A DNA stretch of 64,000 nucleotides from Cytobacillus firmus (GTDB taxonomy: Bacteria; Bacillota; Bacilli; Bacillales; Cytobacillaceae), in NCBI RefSeq assembly GCF_023657595.1, contig NZ_CP098323.1, positions 3,620,001 through 3,684,000 of the forward strand, read 5' to 3'. The first letter of the stretch is position 1. Each line of letters opens with the position of its first letter. The translations under genes and the position numbers were made by a program. The notes under the pieces were generated by a model. The model was not told the DNA's origin. It saw only the letters and a program-made list of their open reading frames with translations, and searched no databases. Shown here in pieces: positions 1-8,986 of this stretch.

Positions 1-484
1 ATGAAATGATTCTTGCAATATCGCGCAGCAATGTGGTTTTACCAGTCTGCGGCGGTCCAATAATCATCGTATGCAGCCATCCGTCCCTGTAAATCCTTGG
101 AATCAGCGTTTGGGCAATGCCGACTTTCTCTCTGGCAATTCTAATGTTAAAAGAGGAAATATCCCTGATCGCTTTAACCTTGCCCTGCTCAAGAATAACC
201 TTTCCGGCAAGCCCAACCCGATGGCCGCCCTCAATCGTGATATAACCTCTTTTCAGCTCTTCCTCGAGTGTGTAAATCGAAAAATGGCTTATTTTATTCA
301 ATAAATGCACGGCATCCTCTGAATCAATTATATAAGGGAGAAAATGCGGTACGCCCCTTGCTGTCAGCTCAATAGGCCTCGAAATTCGGACCCTGATTTC
401 CTCCAGATCCTTTAAAATTTTCGGAGGGATTCTCTGTAATTGTTCGGCAATTTTTTTCGGCAAAAAGGCTATAATCGTTTCCAT
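1..484 (-). CDS. spoIIIAA: Stage III sporulation protein AA, 5' part (truncated by window edge)
   Basis: I translated the minus strand from ATG at 484 down to base 1; the frame stays open and the gene continues outside the window. The product begins METIIAFLPKKIAEQL and contains EGGHRVGLAGK and the Walker A motif GPPQTGKTT near residue 145, as in SpoIIIAA, the AAA-type ATPase of the SpoIIIA-SpoIIQ channel between forespore and mother cell. The ATP site is the basis for its proposed role in powering the channel. GGAGGA lies about 7 nt before the ATG. Further spoIIIA genes would be expected to the left. Confidence 0.93.
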   Translation of the reverse strand, partial: METIIAFLPKKIAEQLQRIPPKILKDLEEIRVRISRPIELTARGVPHFLPYIIDSEDAVHLLNKISHFSIYTLEEELKRGYITIEGGHRVGLAGKVILEQGKVKAIRDISSFNIRIAREKVGIAQTLIPRIYRDGWLHTMIIGPPQTGKTTLLRDIARIIS

Positions 485-578
485 GTCTGCTCCTCCATTC
501 CCAATCTGATTTCGGACTAGCTTCTCATTATTTAAAATGTATGCCTGCGGCAAAACAATATGACTTAGATTTGAAAGC

Positions 579-606
579 TTCACATTTATTTAGTACAAGC
601 TTTTGC
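579..606 (+). promoter_or_regulatory. Weak PhoP-box-like repeat upstream of alkaline phosphatase
   Basis: TTCACA, TTAGTA and TTTTGC follow each other at 11-bp steps (5-bp spacers), 70-95 bp before the phosphatase start. The first is a good TTHACA-type half site; the others are degenerate. The family of the downstream gene makes Pho control plausible, but the match is much poorer than the one before pstS. Confidence 0.25.
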
Positions 607-674
607 CTGAGTAAAAAAATATCTTTCTTCAAAAAATAATTCAAAAGGAACATAGAGAAAGGCTGGTGCCATTT

Positions 675-2057
675 ATGAAAGCAAAATGCATTTACATCAT
701 GGTTATTTTTCACCTGATTGTTCTTGGTTTCTTACCTGCGGAAGGAATAGCTCATCAGAGAAATACAAACGGACCCCAAAATGTCATTCTGATGATTGGC
801 GATGGAATGGGAATAGGTCAGATTGAGATTGCAAGAAAACTGGAATATGGGAAGGACGGTCGGCTGTTCCTGGAATCTCTGCCTCACACCGCGTTGGTGC
901 ATACCGAATCTGCCAATAATTTTGTGACAGATTCAGCTGCCGGTGGTACGGCACTTGCAATTGGAAAAAAAACAAATAATGAGATGATCGGAGTTACGCC
1001 GGATGGGAAGGAAGCAGACAGTATCCTTGATTTATTCAGAAAAAACGGTAAAAAAGCAGGGGTGATATCCACCAATTCAGTTACAGATGCAACACCCGCA
1101 GCCTTTACAGCAAGTGTTGCCAACAGATGGTCGGGACAGGAGGAAATTGCACGCCAGCAGCTGAAATCAGGGGTGGATGTGCTGATGGGAGGCGGCAGAG
1201 CATACTTCACACAGGAAAAGCAAAGCGGAAGGGATTTAATAAAAGAGGCAAAGCAACAAGGATATGCCTATGCCGGAAGTCGCGACGAATTGCTTAATGC
1301 CGAAGCCCCAAAGCTGCTCGGTTTGTTCAATGACGGATATATGAGCTTTAAACTGGACCGGCCTTTACTGAACAGCAAAGAACCCAGTTTAAAAGAAATG
1401 ACTGAAAAAGCGATCGATGTACTCGCAAAAGGAGAACAGGGATTTTTCCTCATGGCGGAAGGAGCAAGAATTGATCATGCTTCGCACGCAGGTGATATTA
1501 CAAGCATCTGGAAAGAAACCATTGAATTTGATGAAGCTGTCAAATATGCAGTTGAATGGGCAAAAAAGGACAAAGAAACACTGGTTTTGGTTGTCGCAGA
1601 TCATGAGACTATGGGAATATCAGCATCAGAGCCGCTGAAGATACAGGAATTAAAGGAAATCAAGGCGACACCGCAGTATATGGTCAGCCAATTGGCAAGA
1701 GATGTAGAGAGGGGCATTTATCGATCAGAAAGTGTGAAGGGTGTTCTAAAAAAGTATGCGAATATTGATTTAACCCAGCAGGAGATTGAAGCGTTTAATG
1801 GAAAGCTAATGAACACAGGCAGCAAAGTTTATCCTCAATATTTAGCAGCATGGGAAATAGGAAGCCTGATTGCCGAGAAATATCATGGGGGAATTTTAAC
1901 GGATACAGTAAGATCTCTCAGCTCTACCGGCGGTCATACAGGCAATATGATCCCTTTATTTGCTTATGGCAATGGGAGTGAAACTTTTACAGGAGTACTG
2001 GAGAATACAGATATACCGAAAAAAATTGCCGGACTGATGAATTATAGCTTGCATTAA
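675..2057 (+). CDS. Secreted alkaline phosphatase (PhoA/PhoB family)
   Basis: Hydrolyses phosphomonoesters outside the membrane to release phosphate. The product (about 460 residues, the usual length for Bacillus enzymes) opens with a hydrophobic signal peptide (KAKCIYIMVIFHLIVLGFLP). It carries the metal-site IGDGMG near residue 42, the nucleophile motif VTDSAAGGTA near 85, then DHASHAGD, VADHETMG and STGGHTG toward the C terminus. I chose ATG 675 because an AAAGGCTGG stretch sits at better spacing than for the GTG at 666. The gene lies between spoIIIAA and efp, where B. subtilis has yqhV, so it is probably a local insertion. Which B. subtilis paralogue it matches cannot be decided. Confidence 0.93.
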   Translation: MKAKCIYIMVIFHLIVLGFLPAEGIAHQRNTNGPQNVILMIGDGMGIGQIEIARKLEYGKDGRLFLESLPHTALVHTESANNFVTDSAAGGTALAIGKKTNNEMIGVTPDGKEADSILDLFRKNGKKAGVISTNSVTDATPAAFTASVANRWSGQEEIARQQLKSGVDVLMGGGRAYFTQEKQSGRDLIKEAKQQGYAYAGSRDELLNAEAPKLLGLFNDGYMSFKLDRPLLNSKEPSLKEMTEKAIDVLAKGEQGFFLMAEGARIDHASHAGDITSIWKETIEFDEAVKYAVEWAKKDKETLVLVVADHETMGISASEPLKIQELKEIKATPQYMVSQLARDVERGIYRSESVKGVLKKYANIDLTQQEIEAFNGKLMNTGSKVYPQYLAAWEIGSLIAEKYHGGILTDTVRSLSSTGGHTGNMIPLFAYGNGSETFTGVLENTDIPKKIAGLMNYSLH

Positions 2058-2131
2058 TATTATGCGCATTTTCTCTCTTTCTCCCGCGTAATTCTAGAAA
2101 GATACATTCATGAAAGCGGGGTGAGAAAGTT

Positions 2132-2818
2132 ATGTATTATTATCAGCCATTCGTCCGCAATACTGTGCAGACTGGAAGGCATTCCAGATCCAAGCCAAAT
2201 ACTATAAGGGTTTCAGGTGAAGGAAAGATAGCTGTACAGCCAGATCAGGCTAGAATAAAGCTGGGAGTTTTAACAGAAGACCAGGAGCTTCAGAAGGCAC
2301 AGGAGCAGAATGCTGCAGCCATTTCAAATGTCAAAAAGGCTCTTAATGCCATTGGAATAACAGATAAACAAATTCAAACGTCAGAATTCTCCATTTTTCC
2401 GCAGTATGATTTTGTGGATGGCAAGCAAATTTTCCGCGGGTACAAGGTTGAGCATATACTGAACATTACGGCCGATGAGATTGAAAATACAGGACTTGTA
2501 GTGGACACAGCAGTAGACAGCGGCGCAAATACGGTAAGAGGAATTACGTTTGAAACAGAAAACCAGCAGGAATTGTATCAGCAGGCACTAAGCATGGCCG
2601 TAATGGATGCATATAGAAAGGCAGAAACAATCGCTGCTTCACTAAGAGTCCAATTAATCAGAACACCAGTATCGGTTTCAGAAGGAAATTCAGGGATGGT
2701 GCAGCCTGTCTCTTTTCAATCCTCCGCTTTAGTTAAAAGTGCCGTCAGCACACCTATCCAGCCGGGAACAATAGAAATCGAAAGCCGCATCACGGCAGAT
2801 TTCATATTCTACAGCTAG
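2132..2818 (+). CDS. SIMPL (DUF541) domain protein
   Basis: The 228-residue product has the SIMPL-domain layout: a short polar leader, IRVSGEGKIAVQPDQA near residue 25, an alternating acidic/basic helical section with KKALNAIGI, GYKVEHIL in the middle and a second helix AMDAYRKAETIA-like region, ending in IESRITADF. Relatives are often periplasmic or surface proteins, but no signal peptide or membrane segment is visible here, so it may be cytosolic or spore-associated. GGGGTGA stands about 8 nt before the ATG. It follows the phosphatase by 74 nt on the same strand with no terminator seen between them. Function is unknown in the family. Confidence 0.75.
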   Translation: MYYYQPFVRNTVQTGRHSRSKPNTIRVSGEGKIAVQPDQARIKLGVLTEDQELQKAQEQNAAAISNVKKALNAIGITDKQIQTSEFSIFPQYDFVDGKQIFRGYKVEHILNITADEIENTGLVVDTAVDSGANTVRGITFETENQQELYQQALSMAVMDAYRKAETIAASLRVQLIRTPVSVSEGNSGMVQPVSFQSSALVKSAVSTPIQPGTIEIESRITADFIFYS

Positions 2819-2901
2819 GAAATCTTCGGCTTATAATCGCAGTGAAAAAGCAAATACTAATAAGGCGGCACTGAGCAATTTTATAGAAAAGAGGTTATTG
2901 G

Positions 2902-3069
2902 ATGAATGAAAATTTAGATGAATTTTTAAAAAACCAGAAAAAAGGCGACAGGGCTTATCTGGGCGGAACCCGCGATAACAGAACTGCTCCCACATCTGAT
3001 CCTGATTATAATAATCGCAATGACACTGACATATCCCCCGGCGCAGAAGGCAGGAAATATAAAGGATAA
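2902..3069 (+). CDS. Small hydrophilic protein, 55 residues, unknown
   Basis: Reads MNENLDEFLKNQKK... and ends GRKYKG before TAA. GAGG lies 8-11 nt before the ATG and a strong terminator begins within two bases of the stop codon, which supports a real gene. Rich in D, N, G and K, with no cysteine or membrane segment. It may share a transcript with the SIMPL gene 83 nt upstream. I do not recognise the family. A 98-residue ORF on the other strand overlaps it but has no good start signal. Confidence 0.6.
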   Translation: MNENLDEFLKNQKKGDRAYLGGTRDNRTAPTSDPDYNNRNDTDISPGAEGRKYKG

Positions 3070-3071
3070 AA

Positions 3072-3097
3072 AAATCCCGATTTCTCGGGATTTTTTT
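3072..3097. terminator. Bidirectional terminator between the small ORF and efp
   Basis: Nine-base stem AAATCCCGA / TCGGGATTT around a TTTC loop, with an A run on the left and a T run on the right, so it can end transcription from both sides. Confidence 0.9.
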
Positions 3098-3101
3098 TAA
3101 A

Positions 3102-3659
3102 CTATGCACGTGATACGTATGAACCATCAGTTGTATTGATAATCAGTTTATCCCCTTCGTTAACAAAGAAAGGAACTTGCACAATCAGGCCGGTTTCAAC
3201 TGTTGCAGGCTTTGTTCCGCCGGATGCAGTATCCCCTTTAATGCCTGGTTCTGTTTCCGTTACTGTAAGCTCAACAGAGTTAGGAAGCTCGATTCCAAGA
3301 GACTCTCCCTGATAAAGCATAATAGCAACTTCCATGTTTTCTTTTAAAAACTTTAATTCATACTCAATTGCTGACGCAGGCAGCTCGATTTGCTCATAAG
3401 ACTCATTGTCCATGAAAACATGCTGATCTCCATTTGCATAAAGGTACTGCATTTTACGGTTATCGATCTGAGCTTTCCCTACTTTTTCACCTGCACGGAA
3501 GGTTTTTTCCTGAATCGCGCCCGTGCGAAGGTTGCGTAATTTGGAACGTACAAAAGCCGCTCCTTTTCCTGGTTTAACGTGCTGGAAATCCATTACGCGC
3601 CAAATTCCGTTATCAACTTCAATCGTCAATCCCGTACGAAAATCGTTTACTGAAATCAT
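3102..3659 (-). CDS. efp: Translation elongation factor P
   Basis: EF-P binds the ribosome next to the P-site tRNA and relieves stalling at proline runs. The 185-residue product matches the family length and begins [18 protein letters not shown]. The loop VKPGKGAAF places a lysine at residue 32, the position modified with 5-aminopentanol in B. subtilis. The C-terminal [15 protein letters not shown] stretch is typical of the third domain. It follows papA by 25 nt, continuing the aroQ-papA-efp order. The start is preceded by AGGAGGAC. Confidence 0.98.
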   Translation of the reverse strand: MISVNDFRTGLTIEVDNGIWRVMDFQHVKPGKGAAFVRSKLRNLRTGAIQEKTFRAGEKVGKAQIDNRKMQYLYANGDQHVFMDNESYEQIELPASAIEYELKFLKENMEVAIMLYQGESLGIELPNSVELTVTETEPGIKGDTASGGTKPATVETGLIVQVPFFVNEGDKLIINTTDGSYVSRA

Positions 3660-3684
3660 AAGTTTGTCCTCCTAATGTGTACAA

Positions 3685-4746
3685 TTAAAGAATAATCAAT
3701 TCTTTAGTAGAATGAGTAAGCGTTTCATTATGATCATTTGTTATGACTGTATCATCCTCAATGCGGACACCGCCAAGTCCCGGTATGTAAATGCCAGGCT
3801 CCACCGTCACAATCATTCCGGGTTCAAGGATAACATCAGACTTAAATGATAATGCAGGACCTTCATGCACTTCAAGGCCGATCCCGTGTCCGGTAGAATG
3901 GCCAAAATATTCGCCATAGCCTTTACCTGCAATATAATCACGAGTTAAGGCATCTGCCTCTTTGCCGCTCATTCCAGGTTTGATGCCTTCCATTCCCCGC
4001 TCCTGGGCTTCCTGCACAATTGTATAAATTTCTTTCAGCTTATCTTCCGGTTCCCCAACAGCAACTGTGCGGGTAATATCTGAAACATACCCCTTATAAT
4101 AAGCGCCGAAGTCCAAAGTGACAAAATCGCCTTTTTCAATAACCTTATCACTGGCAACTCCATGCGGAAGAGCAGAACGGTACCCGGATGCTACGATAAT
4201 GTCAAACGAAGATGAATCTGCACCCGCTTTTCTCATAAAGAACTCTAATTCATTCGATACTTCCAGTTCCGTAATACCTGGCCGAATGACATCAAGAATA
4301 TGTTTAAACGCAGCATCTGCAATGTCTGCCGCCACCTTTATTATCTTAATCTCTGAATCGGTCTTTATCAAGCGTAACTTTTCAATAGTGTCAGAAACAG
4401 GGACAAGCTCGGCGTTAACAGCTTTTTCATAGGCTTTATAGGATGAAAAGGTTACATGATTCTCTTCAAAACCAAGCTTTTTAATCCCAAGCTGTTCTGC
4501 CTGTGTAGCGACTTCTTCCGGAATTGCACCAGTATGTTTTACAATTTCATACCCTTCACATTGTTTGGCAGCCTGTTCCGTGTAGCGGAAATCGGTTATA
4601 AAGAGCGCTTTATCCGCACTGATTAAAACCACGCCCGATGAACCGGTAAAACCAGTCATATAACGGCGATTGTAATTGCTGGTAATCAGCATCCCATCAA
4701 TCCCTGACTCTGTAAAGCGTGCACGTAATTTTTGTATTTTCTCCAT
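3685..4746 (-). CDS. papA: Xaa-Pro peptidase, M24B family (YqhT)
   Basis: Metallopeptidase releasing residues next to proline. The N-terminal creatinase-like domain (with TSNYNRRYMTGFTGSSG) is followed by the pita-bread catalytic domain. Its metal ligands are visible in LDFGAYYKGYVSDITRT, GHSTGHGIGLEVHEGP, VTVEPGIYIPG and GVRIEDD. ATG 4746 was chosen over the upstream 4767 because GGAGAGG lies just before it and the aroQ stop is one base away, giving translational coupling. The length of 353 residues is normal. It pairs logically with efp, another proline-related gene, in the same operon. Confidence 0.95.
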   Translation of the reverse strand: MEKIQKLRARFTESGIDGMLITSNYNRRYMTGFTGSSGVVLISADKALFITDFRYTEQAAKQCEGYEIVKHTGAIPEEVATQAEQLGIKKLGFEENHVTFSSYKAYEKAVNAELVPVSDTIEKLRLIKTDSEIKIIKVAADIADAAFKHILDVIRPGITELEVSNELEFFMRKAGADSSSFDIIVASGYRSALPHGVASDKVIEKGDFVTLDFGAYYKGYVSDITRTVAVGEPEDKLKEIYTIVQEAQERGMEGIKPGMSGKEADALTRDYIAGKGYGEYFGHSTGHGIGLEVHEGPALSFKSDVILEPGMIVTVEPGIYIPGLGGVRIEDDTVITNDHNETLTHSTKELIIL

Positions 4747-4747
4747 A

Positions 4748-5194
4748 TTATCCTCTCCCCTTGACAAAATCCATTAATGCATAAAATGCCAGTTCATACC
4801 CTTTAAATCCAAGGCCGACTATCTGGCCCATTGCAGCGGGTGCAATGACAGAAATATGCCTGAATTCTTCCCTGGCATGAACATTTGAAATATGTACTTC
4901 GATCACAGGAACCTGTATTCCTGCAACAGCATCCCTTATTGCGTAGCTATAATGAGTAAATGCCCCGGGATTGAAAATTATACCCTGTGTGCCATCTTCA
5001 TTGGCAAGGTGTAGCCTGTCAATGAGTTCACCTTCGTGATTTGACTGAAAACAGATTACTTCTGTCTCATATGAAGCACCCAATGCTTTCATATTTTGCT
5101 CAAGCTGACCCAGTGTTTCTTTTCCATAAACACCTGGTTCCCTTTTGCCTAGCAGGTTTAAATTCGGCCCATTTAACAGGAGTATTTTCCCCAT
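4748..5194 (-). CDS. aroQ: 3-dehydroquinate dehydratase, type II
   Basis: Third step of the shikimate pathway. The 148-residue product shows the type II signatures: NGPNLNLLGKREPGVYG with the active-site Arg and Tyr, NPGAFTHYS, and EVHISNVHAREEFRHIS. ATG 5194 follows GGGGG by six bases; the in-frame TTG at 5200 is too close to that site. Its stop is separated from the papA start by a single base. B. subtilis has the same gene (yqhS) at this place. Confidence 0.97.
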   Translation of the reverse strand: MGKILLLNGPNLNLLGKREPGVYGKETLGQLEQNMKALGASYETEVICFQSNHEGELIDRLHLANEDGTQGIIFNPGAFTHYSYAIRDAVAGIQVPVIEVHISNVHAREEFRHISVIAPAAMGQIVGLGFKGYELAFYALMDFVKGRG

Positions 5195-5422
5195 ATTCAA
5201 CCCCCTTTTTTAACAATTGCTTACAGGCTTCTCCTTCTATTTAACATCCTGATGAAAGCACTGAAAAAGAATGCCCACTTAAGAACATTCTATCATAAAG
5301 CAAAATTTCATACAGTTCTGATGTATAGCGCTTTTCTCATTATTTTTCATTATTCCATGCTAGAAAATTTACCGTTCGTCATTTTGCTTTAATCTGCAAA
5401 TAAGAAGTCTGACTCTAATCCA

Positions 5423-5953
5423 CTAAATTAAATCCGGATCTGTGCGGGCCTTTTTTTCATCTTCGGTTTTGCCTCTGAGTTCTTGAGCTTCATATGAAAT
5501 GGAATACCCTACAAATACGCCAAATAAAATATAGAAACAAAGTGATGTAATAATTGTATTTCGCTCAAGATCCCAAAACGGGCTGATTCCAGGGAAGATT
5601 GGATTGAGAACAAAAAACACCAGTAAAAAAAGGGCAACTCCATAGCCTGCCCCCACGAAAATACTTTGAAATTTCCGCAGCGCTGCATAATAGATCAGGG
5701 CAGCTATAATAGATACTCCCCCTATTAGGAAAATTGAGATCAGTGTTCCAAGCCACCCCTCTTTCCAGGCTCCAATCGTCCAGGGCTCGAGAATGACATT
5801 AGGGCGAATTTCCGTGAAATTAAACACATAAGCAAGATAGGCCAGACCGCTCCAAAGAATGCCTCCAACCAGTCCGGTAATGACCACCATTGTCATAAAA
5901 GACATCGGTTTTTCCCTTTGATCCTGTTCCAAGCGCTCTTTTTCTTCTGCCAC
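5423..5953 (-). CDS. yqhR: Conserved membrane protein YqhR (FigP, germination ion-channel partner)
   Basis: Four hydrophobic segments are visible (starting MTMVVITGLVGG, WLGTLISIFLIG, FVGAGYGVALFL and TIITSLCFYILF), with charged ends. The start is GTG 5953, set by AAAGGAGGTGG about 6 nt before it; the longer frame to 5989 has no such site. From memory of recent B. subtilis work, YqhR was renamed FigP and acts with SpoVAF as an ion channel that amplifies spore germination; I cannot check that here. A SpoVAF-like gene lies at 34.4-35.9 kb. The gap to aroQ is about 230 nt. Confidence 0.82.
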   Translation of the reverse strand: MAEEKERLEQDQREKPMSFMTMVVITGLVGGILWSGLAYLAYVFNFTEIRPNVILEPWTIGAWKEGWLGTLISIFLIGGVSIIAALIYYAALRKFQSIFVGAGYGVALFLLVFFVLNPIFPGISPFWDLERNTIITSLCFYILFGVFVGYSISYEAQELRGKTEDEKKARTDPDLI

Positions 5954-6390
5954 TTTGCGCCACCTCCTTTTCCTATTATGTCCACACACAATTATTCCAT
6001 TGCATCCAATTTTAAATAAAAGCGGCCGGAATAATTTCTGCTGAAAAAACCGTTCATATTTTTTATATATTTTCCTGTGTTATAGAGGTTTTATGAGATT
6101 TTAAGTCGAATAAAATAATTAAGGATAAAGCTCTTTAATTTTGTGCTTTTCCGGTTATGCGAGTTCCGGGACTGGGGTGCACAGCATAAATTTAAGTATA
6201 AGCATTTTCGTGATTCTTTGGAAAACCTTACTAAGACTTATTAAAAGTTAATGTTCTTCTGTTTAAATTGTAAAGAAATAGGAAAATAAAAAAATGAAGA
6301 ACAGCTTTCATAATTATTTCGATAAACTTTAGCTTATAGAGTTTAAAAGCTTATAAAATTGCTCATCATGCTTTTAGGGAGGTGGCTTTC
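5954..6390. other. 437-bp AT-rich intergenic region, no gene seen
   Basis: Lies between the divergent yqhR and yqhP. B. subtilis has yqhQ (DUF1385) here, but no frame encodes it or a fragment of it. Apart from the presumed promoters of the two flanking genes I see no repeat, hairpin or conserved RNA. Confidence 0.6.
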
Positions 6391-6768
6391 TTGAAAAAAC
6401 CATTTACATTTTATATTGTCTCCGGTCTTATTATTCTAGCTGTTATCGGAGTTGCCGTCAGCTTGATTTCAAATCCTGCCGGTTTTTTGCAGAGAATAGC
6501 TGTCATTGTCATCATTGGAGCTGTTGTATACTTTCTTTTTCAGCGCTTTAACAGATCTAATCCCTCAAAGCGAGAACAGCGAGCTTTTATAAAGGCAGCC
6601 AAAAAATCAAAAAGACGCTTTAATAATAAAGAATCTGGCACTGTTAATGGAAGAAAAGGATCTGTCGGTTCCATAACTTCTATAAAAAAGTCCAAGAAAA
6701 AGTCTTCTCCACATTTGACAGTCATAGAAGGCAAAAAAGGCAAAAAGAAAAATCGAGCCTCCCTTTAA
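6391..6768 (+). CDS. yqhP: YqhP, SA1362-family small membrane protein
   Basis: About 125 residues. Two N-terminal hydrophobic segments (FYIVSGLIILAVIGVAVSLI and AVIVIIGAVVYFLF) are followed by a strongly basic tail rich in K, R and S, a layout shared with B. subtilis YqhP. The TTG at 6391 is preferred because GGGAGG lies about 8 nt before it; GTG 6382 would overlap that site. The stop codon falls in the loop of the terminator hairpin. Function unknown; the basic tail may face the cytoplasm and bind nucleic acid or anionic lipid, which is only a guess. Confidence 0.8.
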   Translation: MKKPFTFYIVSGLIILAVIGVAVSLISNPAGFLQRIAVIVIIGAVVYFLFQRFNRSNPSKREQRAFIKAAKKSKRRFNNKESGTVNGRKGSVGSITSIKKSKKKSSPHLTVIEGKKGKKKNRASL

Positions 6769-6786
6769 TCAGGGCTCGATTTTTTT
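6750..6786. terminator. Terminator overlapping the end of yqhP
   Basis: Ten-base stem AAATCGAGCC / GGCTCGATTT followed by a T run; the stem starts inside the yqhP reading frame. An A-rich left arm means it could also stop yqhO transcripts. Confidence 0.85.
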
Positions 6787-6829
6787 ATGTTTATATATTG
6801 TTTGACTTGAAAGCTCCTTAGCTTTCTAA

Positions 6830-7723
6830 TTAGTAGCTCCATGAGGTAAAAAACTGCTCTGCACATTGCCTGCCGTGCTCTAGAAGGTCTTTTTTCTTCT
6901 GTTCAGTTATATTGAATTCCGCAGTCAGTACACCATCGGTTGGAATGAAAATAATATTTTGTGCATGCTTTCTCGAGATGTATCTTGCATCATGAGCGTC
7001 CTTCATCGTCTCAAAAAGCGCCGCATACATTTGTATGGCATTGTCGATTTTATTCGGGGGCCGTTGGCTTAAGTTATGACTTAACTTTATCCCGAGCACT
7101 GGCCTGGTTTTTTTCACATTTTCCTTATCAAAAAGCCACATCGGAAAATTGCTTAAAACCCCTCCATCCACAATCACACTTGTGCTGCTGAAGCCATTTA
7201 GCTTGACAGGCTCAAAAAAATACGGGAGGCTGCAGCTCATCCTGATAGCTTTTGCCACCGGAAATGAAGCTGGATCAATGCCATAATGCACAAGATCATC
7301 CGGAAGTACCATCAATCTTCCATTTGTCAGGTCTGACGCAATGACTCTCAGCGATTGAGGCGGCAGATCTGAAAATGTCCTAATTCCCCTATCGCCAAGT
7401 TTCTGAGCCATCCAGCTTTCCAGCTCAGATCCTTTATATAATCCCAAACGCCAATAGAGATTAATCCATTTTCCAACTGCAAAAGGGATAAATGTTTTTC
7501 TTTCATCAAGGAGCTTTTTTACTTCAAATTCATCGACGAGCTGATATATTTCCTCACTTGTATAATTAGCAGCTATTAACGCAGCCACAATGGATCCTGC
7601 ACTGGTACCAGCAACCCGCTTGAAGCGAAATCCCCTTCTATGAACTGCTTCATATGCGCCGATTAAGGCAAATCCTTTGATGCCTCCTCCTGAAAAAACA
7701 CCATCTATATACATGTAAGCCAC
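6830..7723 (-). CDS. yqhO: Patatin-like phospholipase YqhO
   Basis: Predicted serine acyl hydrolase with a Ser-Asp dyad. The oxyanion loop SGGGIKG lies at residues 11-17, the nucleophile elbow GTSAGS places Ser41, and DGGVLSNFP near residue 187 supplies the Asp. The length of 297 residues fits bacterial patatins. No signal peptide is seen, so it is likely cytoplasmic. It keeps its B. subtilis position next to yqhP. splB lies upstream on the same strand with a gap of about 95 nt. Substrate is unknown. Confidence 0.93.
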   Translation of the reverse strand: MAYMYIDGVFSGGGIKGFALIGAYEAVHRRGFRFKRVAGTSAGSIVAALIAANYTSEEIYQLVDEFEVKKLLDERKTFIPFAVGKWINLYWRLGLYKGSELESWMAQKLGDRGIRTFSDLPPQSLRVIASDLTNGRLMVLPDDLVHYGIDPASFPVAKAIRMSCSLPYFFEPVKLNGFSSTSVIVDGGVLSNFPMWLFDKENVKKTRPVLGIKLSHNLSQRPPNKIDNAIQMYAALFETMKDAHDARYISRKHAQNIIFIPTDGVLTAEFNITEQKKKDLLEHGRQCAEQFFTSWSY

Positions 7724-7819
7724 TCCTGTCGATGTACTTGCTCATAGAGGAACCTTTACTTATACATCTTTAATCAGGAGCTTTTTAAAATAGTACGGCT
7801 GACAAGCAAAATTTCATAA

Positions 7820-8845
7820 TTAAGTAAAATATTGCACTTCTGCTTCTGGAAAATATGAGTGTATATACTCCCTGATTGTATGTTCCAGATCCTTTGCTTC
7901 ATCTGTCGGATAAACATACTTGCCTATACCGTATCTTCCCCACTTATATTTTCGCTTTTCTTCATCCATTTCAAGCTTTGTTTTCGGGTAGCGCTTTTCA
8001 ATTACCTTTTTGGCCGGTTTCGTAAATCTGTGCTGGATCAATTCGAAAGTTAAGCCTTCCAGATTGATGCCATCAAGTTCTTTGCTTAACCTTTGAAAAA
8101 GTTCATGATAGCCTTCTCGCCAATCATCATGCATGTAAATAGGCGCCACGATAAATCCAAGCGGATAGCCGGCATTGGCTACTTTACGGGCAGCTTCAAG
8201 CCGTTCATCAAAAGAGGAAGTACCCGGCTCAAAGTTTTTTATTACATAGCGGGAATTGATGCTAAATCGGAACCGGGTTTTCCCATTATGTTTCGCATCC
8301 AGCAAATGATCGACATGATGATACTTTGTGACAAACCGGAGCTGGCCGTATTCAGTCTGACCGATAAATTCAATCGTTTTTTTCAGTGAGTGGGTCAGAT
8401 GATCAATCCCTACGATATCGGAAGTACAAGCAGCCTCAAAGCGTGTTAACTCAGGCTTGCGCTCTTCCATATATTTGGAGGCCTGATCAAAGATTTCTTC
8501 GAGGTTTACATACGTCCGAATATACGGCTTGCTGCCAAGTGTGGTTTGCAGATAGCAATAATGACAGTGACCCATGCAGCCAGTTGCAAGGGGAATGGCA
8601 TATTCTGCCGAAGGCTTGGATGTATCAAATTTCAGAGTTCGTCTGATTCCTACCACTAAAGTAGATTTAGCATTGCGGTATTTCTGCAATTCATTATCGC
8701 CAGGAATATTCCTCACCTGATTATGTGAAGTTGTTTCCCTGATTTCAATATTCATTTTCTCAAATTTTTCCTTTAGTTCTCTTCCTAATGGATACTCAAG
8801 AGCTTGAGGCTCTATATAAACGAGCTGAGGGATAAATGGCTTCAT
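7820..8845 (-). CDS. splB: Spore photoproduct lyase (radical SAM)
   Basis: Repairs the thymine dimer spore photoproduct during germination using a 4Fe-4S cluster and S-adenosylmethionine. The 341-residue protein has the radical-SAM cysteines C90, C94 and C97 (TGCMGHCHYC) and C140 in AACTSDIVG, matching the C91/C95/C98/C141 set of B. subtilis SplB. It sits alone, without splA, between yqhO and nrdJ; in B. subtilis the splAB operon is elsewhere and mntR occupies this interval. I looked for a sigma-G promoter and found no convincing one. Confidence 0.96.
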   Translation of the reverse strand: MKPFIPQLVYIEPQALEYPLGRELKEKFEKMNIEIRETTSHNQVRNIPGDNELQKYRNAKSTLVVGIRRTLKFDTSKPSAEYAIPLATGCMGHCHYCYLQTTLGSKPYIRTYVNLEEIFDQASKYMEERKPELTRFEAACTSDIVGIDHLTHSLKKTIEFIGQTEYGQLRFVTKYHHVDHLLDAKHNGKTRFRFSINSRYVIKNFEPGTSSFDERLEAARKVANAGYPLGFIVAPIYMHDDWREGYHELFQRLSKELDGINLEGLTFELIQHRFTKPAKKVIEKRYPKTKLEMDEEKRKYKWGRYGIGKYVYPTDEAKDLEHTIREYIHSYFPEAEVQYFT

Positions 8846-8935
8846 TGGATTAACCTCTCTTTGTCAATTTGTCCTGCCGTTTTATAATTTCGGATGAACC
8901 CTATGACTGTAGTATGAGCCAATTAATCCAACAGC

Positions 8936-8970
8936 AAAAAAAGAAGATGGAACAATTATTTCCATCTTCT
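8936..8970 (-). terminator. Terminator for nrdJ transcripts
   Basis: Eleven-base stem AGAAGATGGAA / TTCCATCTTCT with a T run on the minus strand. It lies beyond the inserted repeat, so the repeat is now part of the nrdJ 3' untranslated region. Confidence 0.85.
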
Positions 8971-8986
8971 CTAATTCGTTTTATTT

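Noticed and set aside
2831..3127. 98-residue minus-strand ORF over the small gene at 2902-3069
   Set aside because: It spans the efp terminator, has no ribosome site, and the plus-strand ORF has a better start and terminator.
8846..8935. Sigma-G promoter for splB
   Set aside because: CATACTA resembles a -10, but no matching -35 lies 17-18 bp upstream.
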